64,000 bases of DNA, taken from Siphonodentalium dalli (lineage: Eukaryota; Mollusca; Scaphopoda; Gadilida; Siphonodentaliidae). The notes under the pieces were generated by a model. That model worked only from the letters and a program-made list of their open reading frames with translations, did no database searches and was not told the origin of the DNA. Position 1 is the first letter of the stretch. Every line of letters starts with the position of its first letter. A program made the translations under genes and the position numbers. The stretch covers positions 86,156,324-86,220,323 of the forward strand of contig CP136061.1 in the NCBI GenBank assembly GCA_032622095.1, read 5' to 3'. Shown one piece after another: positions 21,104 to 32,600 of the stretch.

Positions 21104-21474
21104 CGCCTCGCATATATAAGAGAATGCATTGGCTTAACAATTTTTTACAATTTTAATAATTTGTTCTTGTATTCTTTAACAATTTTATAATTTCACCCAT
21201 ACAGAGCCCCAGACAAACATGAGCAGACGCCACTCTTCTATATGCTTCTATATATGTGTGGGGCTCCCTGCAGGGTAATGGATGTTTTTTATTTTATGTC
21301 CTAAAAATTGCAAGAAACATTAATTTAAAAAAAAATGATAAAAAATTGTTAGGCCAATGTATTCTCATATATATGCGAGGCGACCTATGGTCGACTCGCA
21401 TATATAAGAGAATGCATTGGCACAGGGTAAATAAAAAAAATCCTGCTTTACGACAGGATTTGATATGGCGGGTC
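21104..21474. mobile_element. fold-back element with hairpin ends, copy 2 (truncated)
   Basis: Inverted relative to copy 1. It starts in the middle of the left hairpin ('cgcctcgcatatataagag') and runs to a complete right end ('gatatggcgggtc'). Confidence 0.8.
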
Positions 21475-21694
21475 GCATATGGAATTTGCAAACCACACTC
21501 GTCCGTTGTCTAAACTGCCAAGAAAAAACGTTATTATATGACTTTTTTCGGCAGATATGATATTGTTCTTGTTATTGTTGAGAGTACCGGTATTTATTTG
21601 TTAAAAAAACTAATTTGTATAACTAAATCTGCGTTTGGTGATATTCCGCCGCTGTTGTAACTGGATGCTACATGATTGGATCGTGCATCTTTAA

Positions 21695-22210
21695 AGGTGG
21701 ATTATCTCTTTGTAAACATGTATTATATAGTTACCGGGGTATAAAATATTAGATTTGAATCGAAGACTCCTGTCCGGAAATGCTTCTATCGATTAATATT
21801 AATTTTATTTCGAATATTTTCTGGTCTAAAAAGGTGTGTCTGTTCAGCTAACGAACAATAGTGGTTACTGTTAACAGAGACCAGAAACTTTATTGTACAA
21901 TTTTGTCACAAATAAACGTTAATTATACTCATAATCGCTTATAACTATGGAACAAAACAATACAACCAATCAATCTGGGACATTTGACTTTCGGTGCGTA
22001 GCCATAGGAACAGCCCGGTGCTCTATATCGCAATATGGTATCGTCCGAATGGTCTGTTCTAAAAAAGACACATAAACGGTCCCGATTTAATATTCGAAAT
22101 AAAATCAATATTAATTGATAGGTTTTCCGGACAGGGGTCTTCAGTTCATATTTATTAATTTATACCCACGCAACTATTTAAAATTTGTTATTTAAAGAGA
22201 TAATCCATCT
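21695..22210 (+). mobile_element. M520 MITE, full-length copy
   Basis: 516 bp between TTAA at 21,691-21,694 and 22,211-22,214. The internal frame seen in other copies is broken here by a small deletion near 22,060. Confidence 0.92.
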
Positions 22211-22384
22211 TTAAGAGTTGTGGGTACTCGACGGCCATCTTGAATTTAAAAAAAGTTCCCCAAAAGGATTCCCCGTTTATGTCGCAACCGTGCGGCTGAT
22301 CATCGATGTGTACCCCTTGTGTGAATTTTCTCTAATATATATACAAGTTGCATGACTGACTGCAAGTTTCCCTGCACACAGAGA

Positions 22385-23480
22385 TCACGTGCGATCGCGG
22401 GAGTGAGTCATCTCAGGTTGCTCGAGTGAGAGAATGCTTTCTCGCACATATCACATCGATCGTCGGAGTGGGTCATGTTATGTTTCGCCAGGATTCTTGA
22501 TGTAGTAAACTATGTGAGGCCCTTTTCACATTTATTATTTATTTGCGCTTAAGCGCAAATATTTGCGCTTAAGCGCAAATAACCTCTATCATTTGCGCTT
22601 AAGCGCAAATATTTGCGCTTAAGCGTAAATCATTTGCGTTTAAGCGCAATTATATCATATTTGCACTTAAGCGCAAATACAAATTAATATTCATTGATTC
22701 CCCCCTGAATTAATTTTAAATGGCACAGGCCTAAACACATCACTCAAGTCTATATATAGGCCCACCATATGAGGGAAGCAATCCCCCAGTAACCCCTAGA
22801 TCCCTTTTATGACATGGAAATGGTATAGATCTATGCAGGATATGTCTCATTTATAAAATATACTTGATCTCTGTGATGGAGACCCACATTCATGGGGACA
22901 GGGATGCTGATAATATGAAAATAGGGTTGTTTCCCCCTATTTCAAGTCAATAAGTACACCATATGAAGGAAGCAAGCCCCCCGGTAACCCCTAATTCCCT
23001 TTTTATGGCCATGAAAATGGTATATATCTGTGCAGGAGATATCTCTTTACAAAATATACTAGAGCTCTTGGAGTGAGACACCAATTCCTGGGACACCAGG
23101 AACAGAGATGCTGATATGCATATGGAAATCTATGTTTTTTCTTCAACTTCGAGTCTGTATGGGGCTATTACTATGGGCCCATTATAATATACTATGAGAT
23201 GGACTCAATCATTCACAATCAGAGGGAAGGAAGGGAGTGTTAGGTATTTGCGCTTAAGCGCAAATGATTTACGCTTAAGCGCAAATAAATTGATAGACAC
23301 ATATTTGCGTTTAAGCGCAAATAAATAATAAATGTGAAAAGGGCCTCCCATAGTAAACGTTGTTATGAATTATTTATGCGCAGACAAACTGCTCGAGTCG
23401 GTGAACGATTTTTGGCAAATATCACAGCCATACGGGCGATCGCCGGTATAATAATGACATGAATCTCTGCTCTGTCTAAC
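22385..23480 (-). pseudogene. zinc-finger pseudogene split by a TIR element
   Basis: On the minus strand, 23,480-23,355 reads TGDRPYGCDICQKSFTDSSS, LSAHK, then a stop. 22,505-22,390 reads ILAKHNMTHSDDR and CDMCEKAFSHSSNL. Both are clear C2H2 fingers of the same type as the intact genes, with stops and losses. The 841-bp element at 22,511-23,351 sits between them. It lies just downstream of zinc-finger gene 2, on the same strand. Confidence 0.75.
22511..23351. mobile_element. 841-bp TIR element built on TTTGCGCTTAAGCGCAAA palindromes
   Basis: The ends read ATGTGAGGCCC at the left and the inverse of ATGGGAGGCCC at the right, followed by 'ttttcacatttattattta' in inverted orientation. Direct repeats AGTAAAC flank it (22,504-22,510 and 23,352-23,358; possibly an 8-bp duplication with one mismatch, the hAT length). 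Palindromes TTTGCGCTTAAGCGCAAA occur about 5-6 times near the left end and three times near the right. The interior has two direct copies of a block of about 170 bp (about 22,755-22,925 and 22,960-23,130). No transposase. Confidence 0.82.
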
Positions 23481-23725
23481 GCACGTAGAGATCATATGCC
23501 ACCAGTACAAAGCCTTGGAACTTTATGAAGTTTTAATAGGGAACCTTATAAAATCGAAAACATAAAGCGGGGAGTATATTTCTTGCTTAGTATATGTTCC
23601 TTAATTAATCTACTGTACGTGAAGGTCCTAACTGGAAATTTCACGATTTAAGTAATTTGTGAGCAATTTTGCTCTGCGTCGCTTATACAATTTTATGAAA
23701 TTTATCCTGGGTAATAAATTCGATG

Positions 23726-23731
23726 TTTATT
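23726..23731 (-). promoter_or_regulatory. polyadenylation signal of zinc-finger gene 2
   Basis: AATAAA on the minus strand about 75 bp after the stop codon. The surrounding words are conserved in the decayed paralogue near 1485-1500, which supports function of this flank. Confidence 0.5.
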
Positions 23732-23804
23732 GCGATATCGGCTCACAAGTCAGAGAAAACATGCAATTTTGAGTTGGGACAATCACCTGCTGTGAAGTAC
23801 ATTA

Positions 23805-24641
23805 TCAAGGAACAGAGGACAGATCTATGGCATGATCTAGATCGCCGGTATGAATCGTCAAATGATTCATCAGGTCCCTAGATTTAGCGAACGCTTTCGC
23901 GCATATATCACACTGGTACGGGCGGTGCTTATCACCGGTATGAATCCTCTTGTGTGTAGTTAAATTACCAGACGAGGTAAAAGCTCTTCCGCATATATCA
24001 CAAGCATACGGTCGCTCGCCGGAGTGAATCATCTTATGTTTCGACAGGTTGCCTGAGAGAGTGAATGTCTTCTCACATATATCACATTGATACGGTCGAT
24101 CACCGGAGTGTGTTCTTTTGTGTCTCGTCAAGTCGCTTGATTCGGTAAATGCTTTCTCGCATAAATCGCACTGATATGGTCGATTTTCCAGGTGAATTTT
24201 CTTGTGTCTGGTCAAATCGCCCGACATGGTGAATGCTTTTTCACAAATATCGCATTGATAAGAGCAATCACCAGAATGAATGCGCATGTGTCTAGACAAC
24301 GTGCCTGATTTAGTGAATGCCTTCTCACATATATCGCACTGATACATGTATGTTCTATCTCCGGAGTGGATGTTCTTATGTGCAGTCAGATGTCCCGACT
24401 TGGTGAAACATTTTTCACAAATATCACATTGATACGGGCGTTCGCCGGAGTGGGTTCTTCTATGACTTGTCAGATTACTTGATTGAATAAATGATTTCCC
24501 GCATATATCGCATCCATATGGTCGTTCGCCAGTGTGAATCCTCTTGTGCGCAGTCAAAGAGCCGGACTGCGTGAATAATTTCCCGCAAATATCGCAATGG
24601 TATGACCGGTCATTAGAGCAGGTTATAGCATGCTCTGTCAT
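23805..24641 (-). CDS. C2H2 zinc-finger protein 2, nine fingers
   Basis: 278 residues from a good ATG at 24,641. The protein is almost entirely nine tandem C2H2 fingers (consensus YQCDICEKAFTxSGxLTxHKxIH), with a 15-residue leader and a short tail ending DLSSVP. Most linkers are SGDRPY/TGDRPY; two are lengthened (SGDRTYMY, TGDKHRPY) and one is LENRPY. No effector domain is visible in this exon. Contact positions (-1, 3, 6) differ between fingers, so it should bind a long specific site, presumably as a nuclear transcription or transposon-control factor (inference). It is the best preserved of the three paralogues: ATG, stop and polyadenylation signal are all present. An upstream exon may exist. 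Confidence 0.82.
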   Translation of the reverse strand: MTEHAITCSNDRSYHCDICGKLFTQSGSLTAHKRIHTGERPYGCDICGKSFIQSSNLTSHRRTHSGERPYQCDICEKCFTKSGHLTAHKNIHSGDRTYMYQCDICEKAFTKSGTLSRHMRIHSGDCSYQCDICEKAFTMSGDLTRHKKIHLENRPYQCDLCEKAFTESSDLTRHKRTHSGDRPYQCDICEKTFTLSGNLSKHKMIHSGERPYACDICGRAFTSSGNLTTHKRIHTGDKHRPYQCDICAKAFAKSRDLMNHLTIHTGDLDHAIDLSSVP

Positions 24642-25560
24642 GTTGATAAATTGATTACATTCTTTCCCTGAAATGCAAAACTTCGTGGTTTACCGCAAAT
24701 TTGAATCCAAATGTAGACCTACCATTAAATTGCATGACTGTGTGCTTTCTGGAATAGAGCACACGGATATGGTAAATGATTGTTGTAGATTCATTTAGAG
24801 CTGCATAGTTTTAATTAGATTTTCTATGCAGTGACTGAATTGCCGGCCGTTTCCGTGTTGAGTGTTGTACAGCCAATGTTCGATTGAGACCACAGTTAAA
24901 TTATGATTGAACACAAAAGTTACATATCTACAACAATGTGAGTAAAGTGAATGCTTCCAGTGTCTTCCACACACAACTGTCTGACTGTTGTCGAAAGAAA
25001 TGTTTAGGTATCTTTAAAACTTGACATCAATTGGCCTACATTCCCAAAACAATGCTGCCGATAGCTATGAATATTGTTTACTTTGTCTCACAAAAAGCTA
25101 TGACATTTTTTTTAAACCGAACTTGAAATGAAACCTGATATATAAGACGCCAATTTGGCCACAGATGAGAAGATTTCGTTGTTTTATCACTTCTTCGTTC
25201 CTTTGTTCCATTCGTCAGCAAATATATGGTACTGGTTATTGGGTACATTTGTTGAGCGTTCAATTCAGTTTCGGCGTAGCCGTAATTGAGTAACTTCCCT
25301 AAATTTGCCTGGGTTTAACAGCTCGACATTTTACGTTTTCGCATGGAAATAACCTCTTCCATCTAGTACGCAGGTTATGTTCATTTGAATAGAATCGAAT
25401 AGAATAACTTTATTTGCCAATCATAGGCGCCTTCACTGGCAGTGAATTAGGGTGATATACACAGTACACCAAATAAAAACCAGTTATGATATCGATGATT
25501 GAGAGTTAAGTACTACTTGCACAATTGGAAACAATACTAAAATAGGACATATGTTGTATT
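24642..25560. other. 5' flank of zinc-finger gene 2
   Basis: No complete gene. The block 25,190-25,270 resembles 38,400-38,480, the same relative place upstream of zinc-finger gene 3 ('tggtact...ggGTACA...gttcaa'). Conserved position suggests a shared 5' untranslated exon or promoter. A 61-codon minus-strand frame (25,078-25,263) and the 123-codon frame at 38,141 overlap this block but align poorly as protein. Confidence 0.4.
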
Positions 25561-25564
25561 TGGG

Positions 25565-27985
25565 TTTTCCTTCCCCGTATCCTTCCCTGGCCAATCCAGT
25601 AGAAATAAGAGCACAACATATATAGGGGTGTCGGTTCAAGCCTTGGTCAAGGACTATCCAGTGTTCCCGGGATTTGGGTATAAATCAGAACGAGCTCACC
25701 TCATTTCTCTGTATATTCTCTGTAACTATCATGGCATAGGTATGATGTATATTATGGTAGTAGTTACGATACAGGTGAATAGTAACTCCTACGGTCCTCC
25801 TAGGTGTGACAATAGTCCAAGTCTTCTCGTACTAAAACCGGCTAAGATATTGGGATGGAGGTGCCGGTCTTTAGTCCGAGTTCCAGGCCCATGCATTCTT
25901 ATGACACGACTTAAGCGTTAGTGACCCGCTCAAATAAAACCACTATATGAAATAAAATATCACAATTGCGACAATAAACGGATATTTTCCGCAGAAGACA
26001 TGCTATTTGATCTGAAACCCACATCAGTTGTGAATTGAAAGCGGTAATTTAATGCGAAAAGAGACATTTACCGCAATGTTTACAAATTTTTAAAAGTATG
26101 CGAACTCAGTTGACCTCGCGAACTGTGTTCGGCATTTTCCGTTGAAAATATTCCGTAGATTTTCGACTGACAACGCAAATTACGATGAATTCTCCATTGT
26201 AATCGTAATTATGTGTGTCAATAAATAAAAAATAAATAGATTAATTAAACATTGAAGATATAAATGTAATACATTAAATAAATTACGGGGAATTACAACC
26301 CTCTCAAAGTTTAAAACAGTGTAAACACAACGACCATTAGAATAAATAATATGGTGCTACATTTCCCACATTTGGTGGACTTCAGCGAAATTAAGATATA
26401 TACTAAGCGAACAGAGCAATATACTGCTCTTGTTAAGCACACAAAAAATCAAACAAAATTTGTATAAATTTTTAACCTTAAGTTTGAAAAGTCCCACTAA
26501 AACGGAAGAACTATATTTCGAAACTGTGTGATTCGGTTCTCCGATTATTTTATCAACACAAAAGTCAAAATGCACATGGATGAAAATCACACGCATGGCA
26601 AGTCAGACACGAGAGTTCTAATTTGCTCCAATTTTGACAAATTGCTTGCGAAAATTGTCAACAAAACTACCTTTCTGATCCTCCATTATGTCATTAAGTT
26701 TTTAGTGCGGGAATTGTTCTCAAAGCACATTGGAAACTGGACTTTGCGGCGATCGGTTTTCGCTATTTTGTTCGGAAAACCCCGCGCTATATATAGAAAC
26801 GGAAACTAGAATACTCAGAACAAACACCGGACAATGCCGAAGTTCTTCGGAACCTGAGTTCGGCTTTCAGTTAAGTAAACAAACAGAAAAAACAGCGATG
26901 TTGGTGACAATCAACCGGAATATTCTATGCGTAATTTAACATGAAAGTTAGATTATTATACACCATTATGACCATAAGATGTCTCTCTTTCCGATGTATA
27001 TAGCATCATGTATTGATTCATTAGGTAAATCGAGTAAAATACACCACAGATTCCCGCCACAGATCGTGGGCGTAACTCGTGTGATAGGATTGGTATAGAA
27101 GCGGGCTTGGACTAAAGACCGGCACCTCCATCCCAATATCTTAGCCGGTTTTAGTACGAGAAGACTTGGACTAGTGTGACAACTGAGTTTGTACTGAGTG
27201 ACGTTTTTCCTGTACCACGGCCAGATTGATCATTTTCAAGACTTGTCCATCATAGATGGATAGTGAATGCTCTGAAACATTAAATGGTTATGTACAAACA
27301 ATTGTCATAATATAGCTCATAGCATATCACGCAAATCGCAAATTCACTTAGATCTGCTAAATGTATAATAAATCACATGCGTGATTTATCCATATATTTA
27401 CATGAATACTGGAATGGGTTAAGACCCAGATATTTGTTACTGCTGAGTTATTAGCAAATCCAATTAACTTTACTGAAACACCACGTGCCTTGATAGTTTA
27501 CTATATAATAGCTGATGAAAGTAAACTGACAATAAATTTAGATAAAAGTATATGACTTTACTACAAGAGAAATCGGAAGACAAAATAACGAATCCATCGG
27601 ACAAATATTCACCTCATCGTGTAGACAAAAGCAGAATACTTCTCATGTTTATAACATTCGGGTTCTCCATAAACTGCCGAACCAAACAGCATGCATACAT
27701 GTAAAAGCAAGATGGCAAAGCACGTCTTTATACGCCCAACGCTTTTGAGAAAAGAGAACGACTTAAGTTCGTCTCCAGTGAACCCAGACTATCGCCAGCG
27801 TGACGGACCAATGAGAAGTTACAATATCTAGTTCACCTAGATTGTTTGATGAGTGCATGGAATGATTTGTCAATGATTTATACTCCAGTCACCGCTTCAC
27901 TTGTTATTACCTAACATTTAACTCTCAACATGCCAGTGCTGTGTTTTTAACTAATAAAGTGCAAAACACCTCCACCACACATAGA
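25565..27985 (-). repeat. segmental duplication unit, copy 2 (inverted)
   Basis: Inverted copy of 17,760-19,110. The first part (25,565-25,812) corresponds to 19,110 back to about 18,540 without the 243-bp insertion. Homology resumes at 27,174 and continues to 27,985, matching 18,560 back to 17,760. The intervening 1361 bp are a later insertion. Many small differences show that the duplication is not recent. Confidence 0.85.
25813..27173. mobile_element. 1361-bp TIR element with a perfect 9-bp target duplication
   Basis: The ends are TAGTCCAAGTCTTCTCG and its inverse; near-perfect inversion continues about 65 bp through 'ggatggaggtgccggtc'. The flanking direct repeat is GTGTGACAA (25,804-25,812, 27,174-27,182). 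The duplicated locus at about 18,560 (other strand) has the uninterrupted 'atgtgacaactgag', i.e. the empty site. A 9-bp duplication fits Mutator-like transposons. The interior has short frames only (for example 26,528-26,809, 93 codons), none recognised. Confidence 0.88.
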
Positions 27986-28152
27986 CATCACAATTTCAGT
28001 GTAATAAGGAACAATCTACGGTGTAATAACATATATGTATAAGAAAACAATGTAAAGATAAATAAGGTTTGCAGCGTGTTTATGCCAAGGTAATGGTTTT
28101 TACTCAAACTTTGATTGCTGATTAATTTCGATATCTTGTGTGTTGCCTTTAA

Positions 28153-29628
28153 AGATGCATTAACTCTTTAAATAATAAATTTGAAATAGTTGCGTGGGTA
28201 TAAAATAATAAATATGAACTGAAGACCACTGTCCGGAAAGGCTTCTATCAACTAAAATTGATTTTATTTCGAATATTTTATTGGGACTGTTTATTTGTCT
28301 ATTTATAGAACAGACCATTCAGGTGATACCATATAGCGATATAGAGCATTATGCTTTCCCATGGCTACATACCGAACGTCAAATTTCACAGATCGATTGA
28401 TCGTATTGTTTTATTCCATAGTTATAAGCGATAATGAATATAATTAACGTTTATTTGTGACAAAATTACACAATAAAATTTCTGGTCTCTGTTAACAGTA
28501 ACCACTATTGTTCGTTAGCTAAACAATCACACCTTTTTAGACTAGAAAATATTCGAAATAAAACTAATATTAATGTGGTAGAGTGAATGTGGCACGAATT
28601 AACGTAGCACCTTTAAAATTTATATTTAGCCAATAAAAACTACACACCTGACAAAATTTAGTAAACCGCTTTTCAATTGGTCTGTTTTTCCCGCGTTTTG
28701 TTTGTTACGGCACGGCCTCGTTATCGGAGTTCTATCTCTTTCTCCAACATCGCTTCTAGCGAAAGGTCGCAAATATATTTGGCTTGTTAGCCATCATTTT
28801 TTATACACATAATACCTTAGTCATAATAATGCCAATACAGATAGTTGGGAGTGTCTTTTGATTCACCGGCAAGGTAAATACAATTCTTACACATCGTATG
28901 TTATTACAGATATTTCAATTGTTTTCATGAGATAATATTTCACTTTCAGGAAATTTACTCCGTTCGGTCAAAGGTCAAATTTAAACCTTGAGGGTTTCAA
29001 TTATTTATATCAATTCAGATGGCGGCATATATTTATAGTTCATGCTTTTTAAGTCATTATATTTACACTTTTAATTATCATTTGAACATTTTCATGGGGA
29101 GGGGGAAGTTTCAATATTACAAGTGCATGAAGCACAGTAATCACTGTCAGTTATAAAGTAATCACAAGTCAGTAATAAATGAAATATATAACAAAGTATC
29201 TAGCAAATGTTCAGTTCGTTTACTATTGTTGTACTTTGGTTATTGCAGAGGAATTCCGAAGATCTGTAAAAAGCCAGTCACATGTATACCTGTAACCGAC
29301 GATAATGATTGTACAGCGCTGTATAATACATATGATATCATCTATTCATATATAGAGACAGTTTAAGGTGAGACCTTTCCATTTATTACTTCACCTCCAA
29401 CCCTCATGGCGAAGAAATTAGATACACATGTTTATCGGACTCATACAACTTTTGACTGTCGTATATACACATGCATACCATATATGTGCATATAACGATT
29501 TCCCTGAGAAAGGAATACCTGCGACATTAATCGATAGAAGCATTTCCGGACAGGAGTCTTCGATTCAGATCTAATATTTTATACCCCGGTAACTATATAA
29601 TACATGTTTACAAAGAGATAACCCACCT
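28153..29628 (-). mobile_element. M520 MITE interrupted by a 953-bp insertion
   Basis: The outer limits are TTAA at 28,149-28,152 and 29,629-29,632. The MITE part runs 28,153-28,573 and resumes at 29,531; without the insert it would be about 523 bp. Confidence 0.9.
28574..29526. mobile_element. 953-bp insertion inside M520, TG...CA ends at TTAA
   Basis: The insert starts TGTGGTAGAGTGAATG and ends CTGCGACA, between TTAA (28,570-28,573) and TTAA (29,527-29,530). Read as a 6-bp repeat, it is ATTAAT. The TG...CA ends and 4-6-bp duplication fit a solo LTR, but TTAA also fits the piggyBac habit seen around it. No long TIR and no coding sequence. Confidence 0.6.
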
Positions 29629-29632
29629 TTAA

Positions 29633-32600
29633 GGGCCATTTGGCAAATCATTAATACAGACATTAACTCGTGTGTCGCTAATGGAATTACCCTAGCTGTC
29701 CTAGCTCCTAGCTGCCCTGCAACGGACTATTTCCGGCAGCAATGCTTGCAACATTCAGAGTATTTGGAAATAGAAACTGAGCGCTGTAGATGAGTAGTTG
29801 AAGATACGCGCATATGCAAATTAAATGCAGGAGAATCGTAAACAGACAATAAAACAGGTAACGTTAGTTTAAAAACAAACAAAATAAATAAACATTATGT
29901 ACGATTTAGCTCGCATATTACTCCATCTTGCCTTGACCTTTTATATTTACGTATATTAAATACTGAAAAGGTTAATTTTCACGATTGACATAGTAGTTGT
30001 ATCATTAATATAATTATGTATATTTAAAGCCACATGGCGGTTTGCGCTCCAAAATACACAAAATAATACTCGCTTTTGAAATTTTCCCGGTATCAAAATA
30101 GATAGATAAATACCCAAACTACCTTTATACGACCAATATATGTCCCATAAAGACGCATTCAAGTCATGAAAATTACAACAAAATCGAAATGTTTGGGTCC
30201 CGAACATTTTTTTCCCCTGCCATTTTGGATGATGCATTACCACCGACAACAGCCGAGGATTTCCGGGTGTATTAGTAAATAAGCTTCCCCAGCGTCTTAT
30301 AATTTCCGGTATGCGATAAAGGTGTTTCAATTTGATCGTACATGTGTCCCTGTGAGAAAATGGTCTCTGTTGACAAGCATTTAATGATAGGACGGTCATC
30401 TTGAATTTATCCGAGACGTGGCGATCGATGGTGCGGAGGGGGTTCAGAAAGGAACATAATATTACTTATACATGTATAATAAGTAATTATGTTGAGACGC
30501 ATTTGTATTTAAATTTCAATCCAACATCATTATCGTAGTAAATTGCATGTTTTGCAGTATATGTTAAATATATTTCTTATAGAATATAGGAATGGGTTGC
30601 CAAGTATTAGATCTTGTCATTAATTTATACTCTGGCCACCGTAGAGATCATATTCAACCAGTTAAAATTATGGGAACGTTTTATGTTCTGATGGAGAACT
30701 TTATAGCATTGAAAACAAACAACTCAGTGACTATATATATATATATATTTATTTATTACTTGTTCCTTCATAATATATTTCACAATAGGGGGTGTTATAC
30801 TCCATATTTCATGCAACATCGAGTTGGGATCTTCGTGAACTATACGTACACAGTGGAATAAACTATTTACTGAGGAACGATATTAACTAAGAATATATTA
30901 GCTGCACTGGTTTTTTTAATGTTTATAAACTTCCCTATCTGAACATGAAACATTTCACATTACTTGAACTGGTGTAGAATTATCTCTACGGGCGTAGCCA
31001 GGGTAGCGATTCATGATATGATATCTAGCTAAGTATATATGGATATAGTTTATCACAATTTACGTAGATCCGTCCATTGCATGTTTATATGTTGAAATCA
31101 ACTGTAGACAAGATAGACAGGCGGGGTGTGTGTACACACGCACGTAGCATTGGAGCTGTGTTAATTATCTACATGGATTAACTATTTTGAATATATGTTT
31201 TAAACCCACGGAAAAATTGGATATCATATGAAAGTAGAAGATGTGAGCTTTGTGTTCCGCACTGCTGTATAATTTGAAAGTTGTATCATGGGAACAGAGT
31301 GTAAACAATGTAGACACATTTTGAGGAAAAATAATTTAAAACAAATTTAATCCTATTCTACTACTGAAACCGATGGTGAAGACGCTGTTTTTTGGTGTTA
31401 TTTTTCATGTCTATTTTCTAACTATTCCAATTTCAAATGGGGTAACAGGTGTGATATGGCCAAGTTGGTACAGACATTCTACATATTTATATGGTCTACG
31501 ATTAAGCATTGTTTGTTTATATTTAATTTTATTACTAACTTGGCGATAGTTGGTGCACCTAAAGCCACCTATCACAGACAATAAGCATTTTTCAATACCA
31601 ATTATTGTCATCATGGAAGCCATTTTGAATAGAACATTTTGCTCTAAGCGGATTTATCGGATTTTGGATATGTTATAGAGGATATGATTATTATTCCTCT
31701 TCAAAATGGAATAAAAACCAAATTAGCCCAAATATTTGCTAGGTCAAAACTTTTATCGACGAGACTATATTTAGTTTTTCAGCATTTACCCCTGACCTGG
31801 AGGTCTTACATGTTTGCCCTTTTCCCACATTTCGTCTTGTGACTCAGAGGCAGGTGGTTTTAATTAAACTGATGGTGAAATAAAATAAACGAATTTTGAG
31901 TGCTCCAAGTAACCTATATGTACTGGTTGTGTCGATGTATATATACTCTAAACTCCACACGGATGCCAGTATGTCACCAGGGAAGTGACAGTTTTCAATA
32001 TCGTTCCTTTTTATTAGATGTAGAAACATATTTTCCCAATTTTCATTTCGGTCCTAAATTAGTGTTTCTCTGGCTTCGGGGGTTAACAAAATATTAGACT
32101 TGAGTCGAGGACCCAACTCAGCAAAGCTCAGAGTGAACATATATCGATTGTCGAAGTTTGTTATTTCTCGAGATGTGTAATAATATGTGGCACAGAAACA
32201 CGTGGTCAAACGGATGGTCTCGGACAAAATTGCGGATGAAGATGGATAGCTCTAAAGTCAAGTGGTAATACGGTAAATTTGTTTGATACTTTAGTGATTA
32301 TACGGCCATATTTTGTTGAACAAAATGTTGATAAACAACAAGTTTGGGGAAATTTGATACTATAGATGACAGTGATTAGCATTATGTTGTTGCAATACAT
32401 CGATTCTGATAACTAAAGTGTATTTTGAAGAAATGTTGTTGCTGTTGTATCTTGATGGTATGGGGACCGTCTGATCGGATTGAGTACCTTTACAAAGAAC
32501 TACGGAATTTAACTAACTGCAGTTCATCGACACACTCAACTGAAAATTATTGCCTACAAAATTGCAATTAGAGTATATTTGAGAAAAATCAATGTGTTCC

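Noticed and set aside
22545-22680. CRISPR-like or rho-independent terminator-like palindromes
   Set aside because: Tandem perfect palindromes inside a TIR element; no unique spacers and a eukaryotic context.
29956-30399. 147-codon minus-strand frame
   Set aside because: No recognised motif, no paralogue in the window, and a composition typical of AT-rich non-coding sequence; possible but unsupported.
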